A stretch of 64,000 nucleotides of DNA from Sulfitobacter sp. D7 (GCF_003611275.1 NZ_CP020694.1:2356001-2420000), one strand, 5' to 3'; shown: positions 52,579 to 62,481, counted from the first letter of the stretch. The notes: a model not told the origin generated them from the letters alone. Numbers and translations: made by a program.

Positions 52579-53690
52579 TCGTCGAGCGCGGCTGGCTGGT
52601 CGGCCTCCGCGTCCGGCGCGACAGGTGCAGGCGCTACAGGCTCAGGCGTGGCGGGGGCCGCAGGGGCGGCCTCCTCCTGCGTGTCGTCGGCAGCAGCGCT
52701 ATCGTCCGCTGGCGCAGGTTCCGCCGCCGGCGCATCGGTTTGCGGTGCCTCGGCTGGCGTCTGGACCTGTGCCTCGGCCGCTGTCTGCGGCGGTGCGTTC
52801 GCATCGACAGTGGTCGAAGGATTGCGGTCCGAGCGCAGGTAGTTGAAGAACTCGCTGTCCGGCGACATCACCATGGTCGAGTTCTCGCCCCGCAGGGCCT
52901 GCTCATAGGCGGTCAACGACCGGTAGAATTCAAAGAACTCCTGATCCTGACCATAAGACTGCGCGAAGATTTTGTTTCGCTGAGCGTCCGCCTCACCTTC
53001 GATAATCCGTGCGTCCCGACGCGCCTCCGACAGGATCTCTTCATAGGTCCGGTCAGCAAGGGCGATCACACGCTGCGCGGCCTCGCGGCCACGGGCGCGT
53101 TCATCGGTGGCTTCACGCTCACGTTCGGCGATCATCCGCTGCAGGGTCGCATCAAAGTTCTGCTCTGGCAGGTTGGTCTGACGCAGACGCACATCAACGA
53201 CCTTGAGGCCAAGCGCCTGTGCACGGGCATCTGCGCGGACACGAATTTGCTCCATCAGGTCCGACCGCTCGGGCGACAGGATCGTGTTGGAGGTCACGCC
53301 TTGCGAACCCAAAACGGCACGGATCTGGCTTTCCATGATGCCGCCCATTTCGCTTTCGGCCTGACGTTCACCGCCCGCACCCAAAGCTTGGCGGTACTGG
53401 ACCATGTCGTCGATCCGGTAGAGCACGAAGGCATCGATTTCCAGACGACGGTCATCGGCGGGGGTAACTTCGATCACCGGGGTTTCCAGCGACAGAATGC
53501 GGTCTTCGTAGCGCACGACCTCATCCAAGAAGGGCACTTTGAAGCCGATGCCCGGCTCATTGCGAACCTGTTTGATCTGGCCAAAACGCAGCACCAGCGC
53601 TTTTTCGCGCTCGTCCACGACGAAGACAGCCGAAAGGACACCCACGATGGCGATCACCAAGATGGGAATGATAAGACTTGTTTTCCGCAT
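52575..53690 (-). CDS. hflC: HflC, regulator of FtsH protease
   Basis: The 371-residue SPFH/band-7 protein has one N-terminal membrane helix (about 5-25) and the periplasmic SPFH domain (EKALVLRFGQIKQV, RRLEIDAFVLYRIDDM). The HflC-type VRLRQTNLPEQNFDATLQRM segment and a long coiled coil follow. The C-terminal 80 residues are a Pro/Ala/Glu tail (from about VDANAPPQTAAEAQV) longer than in E. coli. It forms a cage with HflK around FtsH. Its ATG shares one base with the hflK stop. Confidence 0.95.
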   Translation of the reverse strand: MRKTSLIIPILVIAIVGVLSAVFVVDEREKALVLRFGQIKQVRNEPGIGFKVPFLDEVVRYEDRILSLETPVIEVTPADDRRLEIDAFVLYRIDDMVQYRQALGAGGERQAESEMGGIMESQIRAVLGSQGVTSNTILSPERSDLMEQIRVRADARAQALGLKVVDVRLRQTNLPEQNFDATLQRMIAEREREATDERARGREAAQRVIALADRTYEEILSEARRDARIIEGEADAQRNKIFAQSYGQDQEFFEFYRSLTAYEQALRGENSTMVMSPDSEFFNYLRSDRNPSTTVDANAPPQTAAEAQVQTPAEAPQTDAPAAEPAPADDSAAADDTQEEAAPAAPATPEPVAPAPVAPDAEADQPAALDE

Positions 53691-54922
53691 CAGTTCGACC
53701 CTCCGCCGCGCCGCAATTCATTGAGTGGCAGATAGGGAACGACGCCCTGCCCGCCTTGGCCGCTGCCGTTTTCGAGGATGATTTTATCCACGTCGCCCAG
53801 CACCTTTTCCATGGTCTCAAGGTACAGACGCTTGCGCGTCACGTCGGGCGCGTTGCGGTATTCTTCCAAGACGGCCTCAAAACGGCTGGCTTCACCCACA
53901 GCGTCGTTCACCACACGGGCGCGATACCCTTCGGAAGCTTCCAAAAGCTGCGCGGATTCACCGCGGGCTTCGGCGGTGCGGCGGTTGGCATAGGCATCGG
54001 CCTGACGCTCTACCCGGTCACGCTCCTGCTCGGCCGCTTGCACGTCGCGGAAAGCGTCGACGACCGATTGTGTGGTCGTGTTGCCATTGGCATCGGTGAC
54101 CTGCACGGTCTGGCTGGGCGGGTCGACCTTGTTCACGTTGACACGCAGCACGTTGATGCCGGTCTTGCGGTTATCAAGCGTGGTTTGGATCAACTCTTTC
54201 ACCCGATCTGCAACGGCACCACGGTCCCGGTTGAGGATCGGCGCGAGTTCGGACTGGGCGATGACTTCGCGCATCGCGGATTCGGAAATCGCACGCACGG
54301 AGGCTTCAGGATCGCGCAGCGAGAATTTGAAATCGCGCGCGTTCTTGATGTTCCAGACCACCTGAAAGTCGATGTCGACGATGTTTTCATCGGTGGTCAG
54401 CATCAGGCCTTCGTTGCCGCCCGTGCCGCGCCGCACACCAAGTTCTTCGGTGCGGTTGGTGGTGACGTCAAAAACCTCTGCCGTGACCAGCGGCCATGGG
54501 GCAAAGTTCAGACCCTCGGTGCCAATGCCGGAAAATTCGCCCAAGAACAGTTCGATCGACTGCTGTTCGGGCCGCACGGTATAAAAGCTGGCAAAACCCC
54601 AAAGCGCCACGCCGGCCAAAAGGGCAATACCAATTGTCGAGCGGGTCACACCCGGCCCGCCAGAGCCGCGGCCACCGCCGCCGGTGCCATTGCCCCGGTC
54701 GCCACCACGGCCGCCCATCAGGACACGCAGCTGCTCTTGGCCCTTGCGCACCAGATCGTCGATCTCGGGCATCTGGGGGCGGTCACCGCCCTGCCCGCGT
54801 GGACCCTGCGGCCCGTCGTTGCGTCCCTCGTTGCCGCGGTCACCATTGGTGCCCCGGTCTCCGCCGTTGCCCCGGTTGCCGCCTCCGCCGCCCCCCCAGG
54901 GGCCTTGCGAATTTCCTGCCAT
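53690..54922 (-). CDS. hflK: HflK, regulator of FtsH protease
   Basis: The 410-residue protein has a Gly/Asn/Arg-rich start (about 5-60: GGGGGGNRGNGGDRGTNGD), a membrane helix (about 100-120) and a band-7 domain (RPEQQSIELFLGEF, LTTDENIVDIDFQVVWNI). The coiled coil ends with DVDKIILENGSGQGGQGVVPYLP. I start at MAGNSQGPWGGGGG (54922), where a GAGGGG ribosome site fits; the longer frame is not HflK-like. It forms the HflKC complex with the next gene. Confidence 0.95.
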   Translation of the reverse strand: MAGNSQGPWGGGGGGNRGNGGDRGTNGDRGNEGRNDGPQGPRGQGGDRPQMPEIDDLVRKGQEQLRVLMGGRGGDRGNGTGGGGRGSGGPGVTRSTIGIALLAGVALWGFASFYTVRPEQQSIELFLGEFSGIGTEGLNFAPWPLVTAEVFDVTTNRTEELGVRRGTGGNEGLMLTTDENIVDIDFQVVWNIKNARDFKFSLRDPEASVRAISESAMREVIAQSELAPILNRDRGAVADRVKELIQTTLDNRKTGINVLRVNVNKVDPPSQTVQVTDANGNTTTQSVVDAFRDVQAAEQERDRVERQADAYANRRTAEARGESAQLLEASEGYRARVVNDAVGEASRFEAVLEEYRNAPDVTRKRLYLETMEKVLGDVDKIILENGSGQGGQGVVPYLPLNELRRGGGSN

Positions 54923-54990
54923 TGATATGTTCCCCTCTCGGCCGCCCATGCGGCCTATCGTTCCAAAAATTGTACGCTTTCGCGCGATAT

Positions 54991-56370
54991 TCAAGCCGTG
55001 CGGGTCGGATTACGCATCGTCACCAGCTCTTCGGACATGGTTGGGTGTACCGCGCAGGTGGCGTCAAACTGCTCTTTCGTGGCCCCCATCTTGACCGCGA
55101 TGCCGACCATCTGGATCAACTCGCCCGCATTTGGTGCGACGATATGACAGCCCAGCACGACCCGCGTATCGGCGCAGACGATGAGCTTCATCAGCACCCG
55201 GTCGGCCTTGCCCGCAAAGGCCCCCTGCATCGGTTTGAAAGAGGTTGCATAGACCTCAATCGGTCCTTTGTCGCGGGCGTCTTCCTCGCTTAGCCCCACG
55301 GTGCCCATTTCGGGCTGCGTGAAGATCGCCGAGGGCACCAGATCATGATCGACCTGCGTCGGGTTGCCGCCAAAGACGGTTTCGACAAAGGCCATGCCTT
55401 CGCGGATCGCCACCGGCGTAAGGTTGATCCGGTTGGTCACGTCGCCGATGGCATAGACCGAGGGCACGGCGGTCTGGCTGTACTCATCCACTTCGATCGC
55501 ACCGCTGCGGCCCAGTTTCACGCCCAGTTCTTCCAGCCCCATGTCGTCGCTGTTGGGGCGGCGGCCAGTGGCAAAGAGCACTTGGTCGAACATCTTTTCG
55601 GTGCCGTTGGTCGGCTTGACCTTCATCGGGCCGCTGCCGTCTTCGTGGCTGGGCGACATTTCCAGAATGTTGGTGCCAAGATGCAGGTCGATCCCCTTTT
55701 CCTGCATCATCTCGGCCACCATGCCGCGGGCTTCGTCGTCAAAGCCGCGCAGGATCTGCGCACCGCGGTAGTATTGCGTCACCTCGACGCCCAATCCGTT
55801 GAGGATACAGGCGAATTCACAGGCGATATAGCCGCCGCCGATAATCAGGATCGACTTGGGCAGCTTCTCAAGGTGGAACAGATCGTCGGAGACCAGACCC
55901 AGTTCCGCATTCTCGATCTCGGGGCGCACGGGGCGACCGCCGCTGGCGATGAGGATATGTTTGGCGGTCTTCTCGGTCCCGTCGGAAAGGGCGACGGTAT
56001 GGGCGTCTTTGATCCGCGCGCGGGCGTCGAAAGTATCGACGCCAGAGTTCTTCAAGAGCTTGCGATAAACGCCTTCAAGGCGGTTCAACTCTGTGTTCAG
56101 GCGGCTTTTGAAGTCATGCCAATCGAAGGGCCCGGCCTTGAGATCCCAGCCAAAGCATTTCGCCTCTTCCACCACATCGGCATAGCCCGAGGCAAAGACC
56201 ATCAGCTTTTTGGGCACACAGCCCCGGATCACACAGGTGCCGCCATAGCGGTCTTCTTCGGCCAGTCCGACCTTGGCGTCATGCTCGCCCGCCGCGACAC
56301 GCGCCGCGCGCACACCGCCCGAGCCGCCACCGATGACAAACAGGTCGTAGTCGAATTCATTCTTGGCCAT
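54991..56370 (-). CDS. gor: Glutathione-disulfide reductase
   Basis: The 459-residue flavoenzyme reduces glutathione disulfide with NADPH. The FAD site is FVIGGGSGGVRAARVA, the redox disulfide is C46-C51 in GGTCVIRGCVPKKL, the NADPH fold is ILIIGGGYIACEFACIL, and the catalytic His-Glu is in TCAVHPTMSEELVTM. It lies 68 bases upstream of hflK on the same strand and 89 bases after rpiA, so all may share a transcript. Confidence 0.95.
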   Translation of the reverse strand: MAKNEFDYDLFVIGGGSGGVRAARVAAGEHDAKVGLAEEDRYGGTCVIRGCVPKKLMVFASGYADVVEEAKCFGWDLKAGPFDWHDFKSRLNTELNRLEGVYRKLLKNSGVDTFDARARIKDAHTVALSDGTEKTAKHILIASGGRPVRPEIENAELGLVSDDLFHLEKLPKSILIIGGGYIACEFACILNGLGVEVTQYYRGAQILRGFDDEARGMVAEMMQEKGIDLHLGTNILEMSPSHEDGSGPMKVKPTNGTEKMFDQVLFATGRRPNSDDMGLEELGVKLGRSGAIEVDEYSQTAVPSVYAIGDVTNRINLTPVAIREGMAFVETVFGGNPTQVDHDLVPSAIFTQPEMGTVGLSEEDARDKGPIEVYATSFKPMQGAFAGKADRVLMKLIVCADTRVVLGCHIVAPNAGELIQMVGIAVKMGATKEQFDATCAVHPTMSEELVTMRNPTRTA

Positions 56371-56459
56371 TTGGCGCCTCTCTTAGTCGTTTTTGGTATT
56401 GCACGGGATCGCGCATATTTTGGTCTTGCGCGGGATCGCGCGTGGATCGCTCTTGGGCG

Positions 56460-57248
56460 TTAATCGCTGAGGTCGGAAAACAGGTTGTCGGTCTCGACGA
56501 ATTCCAGCCGGTCGGTCGCCACGGTGCCTTCATTTATGTCGCGCACCTCAACCCTGCCATCCCCGTAGCCGATCACAACCGCGTCACAGATATCTATGAA
56601 CAGGCCGTTTTCCACCACGCCGGGCATCTGGTTCAGCACCAGCGCTAGTTGCCGCGCGTTGCCGATGCGCCCCAGCCGCAGGTCTAGAATATAGTTCCCC
56701 TCGTCGGTGATGAAAGGCACCTCGCCGTTCATCCGCAGGGTCGAGTTGCGGCCAAGCACATCCATCGAGATCAGCGTCTCTTCGACCAGCGCCTGCGTGG
56801 TTTGCCAGCCAAAGGGAATCACCTCGATCGGCAGAGGGAATGCCCCCAGATGATGCACCTCTTTGCCGATATCGGCGATCACCACCATCTGGTCACTGGC
56901 CGTCGCTACGATCTTTTCTTGCAGCAACGCGCCGCCGCCGCCTTTGATGAGGTTCAGCTCTGCGTCGAACTCATCCGCGCCGTCAATCGTCAGGTCGAGC
57001 CATTTCGCCTCATCGAGCGAGATCACCTCGATCCCCACCTCCCGCGCCAGTTGCGCCGTGCGCGAGGAGGTCGGCACGCCTTTGATCCGCAGCCCATCTT
57101 CGCGCACCAACTCGCCCAGACAGCGCACCAGCCACGCCGCCGTCGATCCGGTGCCAAGGCCCACGCGCATCCCATCTTCCACGAACTCGCAGGCCCGTTT
57201 CGCGGCCACGAATTTGGCCTTGTCGATCGGTGATAGGTCTCCGGACAT
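56460..57248 (-). CDS. rpiA: Ribose-5-phosphate isomerase A
   Basis: The 262-residue enzyme interconverts ribose 5-phosphate and ribulose 5-phosphate. Family parts: VGLGTGSTAAWLVRCLGE, SSRTAQLAREVGIEV, DLTIDGADEFDAELNLIKGGGGALLQEKIVA (catalytic loop), and LDLRLGRIGN. I start at MSGDLSPIDKAKFVAAKRA. It is divergent from sdaA over 253 bases. Confidence 0.97.
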   Translation of the reverse strand: MSGDLSPIDKAKFVAAKRACEFVEDGMRVGLGTGSTAAWLVRCLGELVREDGLRIKGVPTSSRTAQLAREVGIEVISLDEAKWLDLTIDGADEFDAELNLIKGGGGALLQEKIVATASDQMVVIADIGKEVHHLGAFPLPIEVIPFGWQTTQALVEETLISMDVLGRNSTLRMNGEVPFITDEGNYILDLRLGRIGNARQLALVLNQMPGVVENGLFIDICDAVVIGYGDGRVEVRDINEGTVATDRLEFVETDNLFSDLSD

Positions 57249-57501
57249 CGGGTGCTCCCTCTCAGGCGTTTGCCGCGTTATAGGGCGAATTGGCATAGGG
57301 TGCGAGGGGCAAGTCGGCGGTTTTTGGACGCACGGCAATGCGACAGGACGGCCAGAGCGCGCGCCCTGTCGCTTTCAGCGCGCCAAGCGGCGGCAGGAAA
57401 TGGTTGGATCGGCCCACACCGCTTGCAATGCGCCAAAGGTCTGGGCGATACCCGTTCCACCGCGCCCCGACACCCGCAACCATAAAAGGGTCCGCCACCT
57501 G

Positions 57502-58875
57502 ATGTTTCTTTCCGTCTTCGACATGTTCAAAGTGGGCATCGGCCCTTCGTCTTCGCATACCATGGGGCCGATGGTGGCGGCGGGGCGTTTCCTTGACCAG
57601 ATGCGCGCCTCGCCCTTCCAATTTGCCGGGCTGCGCGCGTCGCTCCACGGCAGTCTGGCCTTTACCGGGGTGGGCCATGCCACCGACCGCGCCACGATCC
57701 TCGGCCTCGCCGGGTTCACGCCCGAAGACTATGACGCCGAAGCCGCCGAGAAGACGCTGGACAAGATCAAGCAGACCCGGCGCATCAGCGTCGAGGGGCT
57801 GCCCGAACTGCGCTTCGACCCCGAGCACGACATGATCTTCGACTACGACACCAAGCTTGCAGGCCACGCCAATGGCATGATGCTGATGGCCACCGACGCC
57901 CAAGGCGACGTTGCCTTGCGCGAAACCTATTATTCCATCGGCGGCGGCTTCGTGATGACCGAAAAGGAACTGGCCGCAGGCAAGGACACGGATGAAGGCG
58001 CGCCGGTGCCCTTCCCCTTTAAGTCCGCCGCCGAAATGCTTGAGATGTCGACGAAATCCGGCAAGACTATCGCAGGTATGAAACGCGCCAACGAAGAGGC
58101 GCGTGGCGGGGCCGAGAACCTGCGCGCGGGCAGCAAACGGCTTTGGCAGGTGATGCGCGATTGTATCGACCGGGGGCTGACGACCGATGGCACCCTGCCC
58201 GGCGGCCTTCAGGTGAAACGCCGCGCCAAGGGCATCCATGACGCGCTGATCGCCGAGCGTGGGCAGAACCAATCCGCGCCGCATACGATCAACGACTGGA
58301 TGAGCGTCTATGCCATGGCGGTGAACGAGGAAAACGCGGCGGGCGGTCAGGTCGTCACCGCGCCCACGAACGGCGCGGCAGGCGTGATGCCCGCGACATT
58401 ACGCTATTATCTCGACCATGTGCCCGGCGCGTCTGAGGCGCATATCGAAGACTTCCTGCTCACCGCCGCCGCGATTGGCGGGCTGGTCAAATACAACGCC
58501 TCAATCTCAGGCGCCGAGGCAGGCTGTCAGGCCGAGGTCGGCAGCGCCGCTGCCATGTCCGCCGCCGGGCTCTGCGCCGTGATGGGCGGCACGCCGCCGC
58601 AAATTGAAAACGCTGCCGAAATCGCGCTGGAGCATCACCTCGGCATGACCTGCGACCCCGTCAAAGGGCTGGTTCAAGTGCCTTGTATTGAACGTAACGG
58701 GCTGGGCGCGATCAAGGCGGTATCGGCGGCCTCATTGGCGCTGCGCGGCGACGGCACGCATCTGGTGCCGCTGGACGCCTGTATCGAAACCATGCGCCAA
58801 ACCGGCGCGGACATGAGCGAGAAATACAAGGAAACCTCGCTCGGCGGATTGGCTGTCAATGTGCCAAATTGTTGA
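57502..58875 (+). CDS. sdaA: L-serine ammonia-lyase, [4Fe-4S] type
   Basis: The 457-residue single-chain enzyme deaminates serine to pyruvate. The start FLSVFDMFKVGIGPSSSHTMGPM and the phosphate loop are typical; cluster cysteines lie in EAGCQAEVGSA, TCDPVKGLVQVPCIERNG. MFLSVFDMFK at ATG 57502 is the family start; upstream frame codons overlap rpiA. It is divergent from rpiA. Confidence 0.96.
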   Translation: MFLSVFDMFKVGIGPSSSHTMGPMVAAGRFLDQMRASPFQFAGLRASLHGSLAFTGVGHATDRATILGLAGFTPEDYDAEAAEKTLDKIKQTRRISVEGLPELRFDPEHDMIFDYDTKLAGHANGMMLMATDAQGDVALRETYYSIGGGFVMTEKELAAGKDTDEGAPVPFPFKSAAEMLEMSTKSGKTIAGMKRANEEARGGAENLRAGSKRLWQVMRDCIDRGLTTDGTLPGGLQVKRRAKGIHDALIAERGQNQSAPHTINDWMSVYAMAVNEENAAGGQVVTAPTNGAAGVMPATLRYYLDHVPGASEAHIEDFLLTAAAIGGLVKYNASISGAEAGCQAEVGSAAAMSAAGLCAVMGGTPPQIENAAEIALEHHLGMTCDPVKGLVQVPCIERNGLGAIKAVSAASLALRGDGTHLVPLDACIETMRQTGADMSEKYKETSLGGLAVNVPNC

Positions 58876-58969
58876 AGCTGCGCAAATTTGCACAGGGCCC
58901 GTTCGCCGGGGCCAATTGTTGAGGGCACTGCCACCGGCTATCTTCTAAGCAACCGCAAAGGAGAGCATC

Positions 58970-59881
58970 ATGTCCCTCAGACCCACATTGGAAACCCGCC
59001 GCGCCACGCCCACAATGGAAGGCGCAGGCGTCAAATTGCACCGCGCCTTCGGCTTCCACGACCCGTCGGAGCTGGACCCCTTTCTGCTGTTCGACGACTT
59101 CCGCAACGACCGGCCCGAAGACTTTGAAAAGGGCTTCCCTTGGCACCCCCACCGCGGGATCGAGACGATCACCTATGTGCTCGAAGGCACCGTGGAACAC
59201 GCGGATTCGCTGGGCAACACCGGCGATCTGAACGCGGGCGATGTGCAGTGGATGACCGCCGGTTCGGGCATCTTGCACCAAGAAATGCCGCGCGGGAATG
59301 CCGCCGGGCAGATGCATGGCTTCCAGCTTTGGGGGAACCTGCCGTCAACCCAGAAGATGACTGCGCCGCGTTATCAGGATATGAAGTCCAGCGATATCCC
59401 AGTGGTGACCGACGACGACGGCACGCGGGTGAAAGTCATCACCGGCGAGTTCTGGGGCAAACGCGGCCCCGTCGATGGCATCGCGGCTGACCCGCAGTAT
59501 TTGGATGTTTTCGTGCCCGCAGGGGTCAAGAAGACCTTCAAGATCGACACCTACCGCCGGGCCTTCGCCTATGTCTTTCAAGGCGCGGGCGCTTTCGCCG
59601 ATGCCTCTGCCCCCTCGGGCGTGTTGCTTGAGAAAGAGGTCGCCGGTGAGGAGGTCAACATCCGCGACATATCGGGCGACCGGACGCTGATCCGTTTCGG
59701 CTCCGGGGATGAGGTGACGGTTCAGGCTGGCGAGGAAGGTGTGCGCTTTCTTCTCATCTCTGGCGCGCCGATTGAAGAGCCAGTCGCGTGGCATGGGCCG
59801 ATTGTGATGAATACCCGCGCCGAGTTGCAGCAGGCAATGCGCGATCTGAACAACGGGACTTTCATCCGCCCCGCGCATTGA
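58970..59881 (+). CDS. Pirin-family bicupin protein
   Basis: The 303-residue bicupin has the pirin metal site: DPFLLFDDFRND, WHPHRGIETITYVLEG (two His), DVQWMTAGSGILHQEMP (His and Glu), then the C-terminal cupin ending PIVMNTRAELQQAMRDLNNGTF. Pirins act as quercetinases or as redox-linked regulators; which applies here is unknown. A GGAGAG ribosome site precedes the ATG. It converges on the TetR gene. Confidence 0.92.
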   Translation: MSLRPTLETRRATPTMEGAGVKLHRAFGFHDPSELDPFLLFDDFRNDRPEDFEKGFPWHPHRGIETITYVLEGTVEHADSLGNTGDLNAGDVQWMTAGSGILHQEMPRGNAAGQMHGFQLWGNLPSTQKMTAPRYQDMKSSDIPVVTDDDGTRVKVITGEFWGKRGPVDGIAADPQYLDVFVPAGVKKTFKIDTYRRAFAYVFQGAGAFADASAPSGVLLEKEVAGEEVNIRDISGDRTLIRFGSGDEVTVQAGEEGVRFLLISGAPIEEPVAWHGPIVMNTRAELQQAMRDLNNGTFIRPAH

Positions 59882-59900
59882 ACCGAAGGGCCGTGGCCGC

Positions 59901-60485
59901 TTAGGCGGTCACGGCCTTGCGCACCATATCCCAATATTGCGCGACAACCTCGTCCAGCGACAGCCGCCCGCCCGCGCGGTACCAAGTATTCACGCCCGTC
60001 AGCATCGCGATGATCGCCAGCGTCACGATCTTGGTGTCGGCGACGGCGAAATCGCCGTTGGCAACTCCGGCTCGCAGGATCGCTTCGAGGCGGTCTTCGT
60101 AGTCGCGGCGCAAACGCTCGATCACGGCGAAATTCTCCTCCGTCAGATTGCGCAGTTCCATATAAGCGATGAAAACCTCATCAGGCCGATCCGCGTGAAA
60201 GCGGATGTGGAAGGCCACGAAGTCCTGCAACTGCTGCAGTGCAGAGCGGTCTGCATTGTTGGGCGTTTCGGCCAGCAGGTCGGTCATATGCGCCCGCATC
60301 AGGTCGAACAGAAGGCTTTGTTTATCGGGCGTGTAGTTATAAAGCGCCCCGGCCTGAACGCCGACCTCAGCAGCAATCGCGCGCATCGACACGGCTGCAT
60401 AGCCGCCCCGTGCAAAAAGCCGCAGTGCAGCTGCGCGCACGCGCGGGCCGGTGATATCTGAATGAGAGCCTGTGGTTCTTGCCAT
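59901..60485 (-). CDS. TetR-family transcriptional regulator
   Basis: The 194-residue regulator has the N-terminal helix-turn-helix VRAAALRLFARGGYAAVSMRAIAAEVGVQAGALYNYTPDKQSLL (about 15-58) and a C-terminal ligand domain with FIAYMELRNLTEENFAVIERLRRDYE. This C-terminal type (TetR_C_33/FadR-like) often senses acyl-CoA. No catabolic neighbour points to a target. Its end overlaps an inverted repeat shared with the pirin 3' region (59886-59918). Confidence 0.92.
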   Translation of the reverse strand: MARTTGSHSDITGPRVRAAALRLFARGGYAAVSMRAIAAEVGVQAGALYNYTPDKQSLLFDLMRAHMTDLLAETPNNADRSALQQLQDFVAFHIRFHADRPDEVFIAYMELRNLTEENFAVIERLRRDYEDRLEAILRAGVANGDFAVADTKIVTLAIIAMLTGVNTWYRAGGRLSLDEVVAQYWDMVRKAVTA

Positions 60486-60560
60486 GGCGGCAATTTAATG
60501 AACAAGCGTTCAAAAGCAAACCCCGCTTGCGCGAAGATCACGGCTGGGGCAGAACGAGGC

Positions 60561-60929
60561 ATGACCCTCATGCGCACGCCCCGCCCCCATTCGATCACCG
60601 CCCTGTTTCTGGGCGTCTCGCTGATTGCGGGCTGCACGCAGTTTCCCGAACTCGACCGCACGATTACCCCAGAGCTTGAGGCAGCGCCCTACCCCGATCT
60701 GGTGCCGATTGACCCGCTTTTGGCCAAGGCCACCGCCGGGCGCATCGACCCCGTTCGGACCGAAGCCGAACTTTCGGGGCGTGCCGCACAGCTTGAAGCC
60801 CGCGCCAGACGGATCGGGACGACAAGCACCAATGCCACGACCGCGACGCGGGTGGCGCGTCTGCGGGCAAAGGCCGCTGAGTTGCGGCGCGCACGTCAGG
60901 CCGCCGAAACCAGTGCAGAAGCTGAATAA
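60561..60929 (+). CDS. Small lipoprotein, function unknown
   Basis: The 122-residue protein has a lipoprotein signal with lipobox LIAGC (Cys at about 26). The mature part has PELEAAPYPDLVPIDPLLAKA and a helical tail rich in Arg/Ala (RAAQLEARARRI, ARLRAKAAELRRARQ) that looks like a short coiled coil. Two ATGs (60561, 60570) could serve; GAGG lies one base before the first and ten before the second. It resembles hypothetical lipoproteins upstream of hom in related genera. Confidence 0.7.
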   Translation: MTLMRTPRPHSITALFLGVSLIAGCTQFPELDRTITPELEAAPYPDLVPIDPLLAKATAGRIDPVRTEAELSGRAAQLEARARRIGTTSTNATTATRVARLRAKAAELRRARQAAETSAEAE

Positions 60930-60994
60930 ACAGGCATGTCCGAGATGCGTATGCGCGTTGCACGCAGGCGCCGAACCCGCTACATCGCGGCTAT

Positions 60995-61020
60995 GCCCGG
61001 CCCCATCCGCCGGGCCTTTC
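60995..61020 (+). terminator. Weak terminator before hom
   Basis: GCCCGGC (60995-61001) pairs with GCCGGGC (61009-61015) and is followed by CTTTC. It probably ends the lipoprotein transcript and separates it from hom. Confidence 0.5.
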
Positions 61021-61045
61021 GGATCAGACCAGAAGGACCACCGCC

Positions 61046-62332
61046 ATGTCTAAGCCGCTTCGCCTCGGGATTGCCGGATTGGGAACCGTGGGCGTAGGTG
61101 TGCTGCGCATTCTGCGCCAGCAGGCCGCCCTGCTAGAGGCCCGCACCGGCTGCGCGATGACGGTTTCTGCGGTCTCGGCCCGCACCCGCAACAAGGATCG
61201 CGGGCTGTCGCTTGCGTCTTATGACTGGGAAGACGATCCCGTCAAACTGGCGACCCGCGATGATGTCGATGTTTTCGTCGAACTGATGGGCGGCGCAGAC
61301 GGCCCTGCCAAGGCCGCGACCGAAGCCGCACTGGCGGCGGGCAAACATGTGGTCACCGCGAACAAGGCGATGCTGGCGATGCACGGCCAAGCGCTAGCCG
61401 AACAGGCCGAAGGCGCAGGCGTGGCGCTGCGCTATGAGGCCGCCGTGGCGGGCGGCATCCCGGTCATCAAGACGCTGATGGAAGGGCTTGCTGGCAATGA
61501 GATCACCCGGATCATGGGGGTGATGAACGGCTCGTGCAATTACATCCTCACCCGGATGGAAGATTCTGGCAAAACCTATCAAGAGATTTTCGCCGAGGCT
61601 GATGGGCTGGGCTATCTCGAAGCCGATCCGCAGCTGGACGTGGGCGGCATTGACGCGGCGCATAAGCTGGCGATTCTGTCATCGATCGCATTTGGCACCA
61701 AAATCGACTTTGACGGCATACAGCTTGAGGGGATCGAGCGGGTCGCCATCGAAGACATCCGCGCCGCCGCCGACATGGGCTATAAGATCAAACTGCTGGG
61801 CGTGACCCAGAAAACCGGACGCGGACTGGAGCAGCGGATGATGCCCTGCCTCGTGCCGCAGACCTCGCCTTTGGGACAGCTGGACGGCGGCACCAACATG
61901 GTGGTGATCGAAGGCGACGCGGTGGGGCAGATCGTGCTGCGCGGTGCCGGCGCGGGCGAAGGTCCGACGGCGAGCGCGGTGATGGCCGATGTCTGTGATA
62001 TTGCGCGCGGGTTGCGCGGGCCCGTCTTTGGCCAGCCAGCCGAGACGTTAGAGCAAACCACCCCCGCCAGCAGCCAGCGCCCGGCCCCTTACTATCTGCG
62101 CATGGCGCTGGTCGACAAACCCGGTGCACTGGCGAAAATCGCCACGGTGTTGGGTGAAGCGGGCGTGAGCATCTACCGGATGCGCCAGTATGAACATTCC
62201 GACACTTCTGCACCGGTTCTGATTGTGACCCATAAGACCAGCCGCAATGCGCTGGTTGAGGCGCTGGCGAATATGGACAAGACCGGCGTGCTGGCGGGTG
62301 AGCCGGTCGCGTTGCGGATCGAAGAGGTCTGA
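61046..62332 (+). CDS. hom: Homoserine dehydrogenase
   Basis: The 428-residue enzyme reduces aspartate semialdehyde to homoserine for Thr and Met synthesis. It has the NAD(P) loop GIAGLGTVGVGVLRIL, TANKAMLA, the catalytic region YEAAVAGGIPVIKTL and MGVMNGSCNYILTRM, DPQLDVGGIDAAHKLAIL, and a C-terminal ACT domain (about 350-425) for feedback control. It would supply homoserine to metZ. A repeat-filled gap follows before glpX. Confidence 0.97.
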   Translation: MSKPLRLGIAGLGTVGVGVLRILRQQAALLEARTGCAMTVSAVSARTRNKDRGLSLASYDWEDDPVKLATRDDVDVFVELMGGADGPAKAATEAALAAGKHVVTANKAMLAMHGQALAEQAEGAGVALRYEAAVAGGIPVIKTLMEGLAGNEITRIMGVMNGSCNYILTRMEDSGKTYQEIFAEADGLGYLEADPQLDVGGIDAAHKLAILSSIAFGTKIDFDGIQLEGIERVAIEDIRAAADMGYKIKLLGVTQKTGRGLEQRMMPCLVPQTSPLGQLDGGTNMVVIEGDAVGQIVLRGAGAGEGPTASAVMADVCDIARGLRGPVFGQPAETLEQTTPASSQRPAPYYLRMALVDKPGALAKIATVLGEAGVSIYRMRQYEHSDTSAPVLIVTHKTSRNALVEALANMDKTGVLAGEPVALRIEEV

Positions 62333-62345
62333 AGGTTTGCGTTGA

Positions 62346-62481
62346 GGGCCATCGCCTGCCCGCGGGTCGGCGATCTGACCGCGAATATTGCCACTTTATG
62401 GTGCAGCCAAGATGTACCTTCGCAAAGTAGCACCCAGCCCCACCAAATCGCCTACCCGTCTGGGCGGGCAGGCGATGGCCC
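62346..62481. repeat. 17-base perfect inverted repeat (62346-62362 / 62465-62481)
   Basis: GGGCCATCGCCTGCCCG and CGGGCAGGCGATGGCCC are exact reverse complements separated by 102 bases. The right arm lies inside repeat copy A. The pair could form a cruciform or a long RNA stem in the hom 3' region. Confidence 0.7.

Noticed and set aside
57249..57501. Possible small gene or glycine riboswitch between rpiA and sdaA
   Set aside because: Only a GACAGG/CCCTGTC hairpin is visible; the tandem aptamer core of glycine riboswitches and any ribosome site for a small ORF are missing.
59886..59918. Inverted repeat as a terminator between pirin and TetR genes
   Set aside because: The stem includes the end of the TetR coding sequence, has a bulge, and has no T-run, so I did not list it as a terminator.
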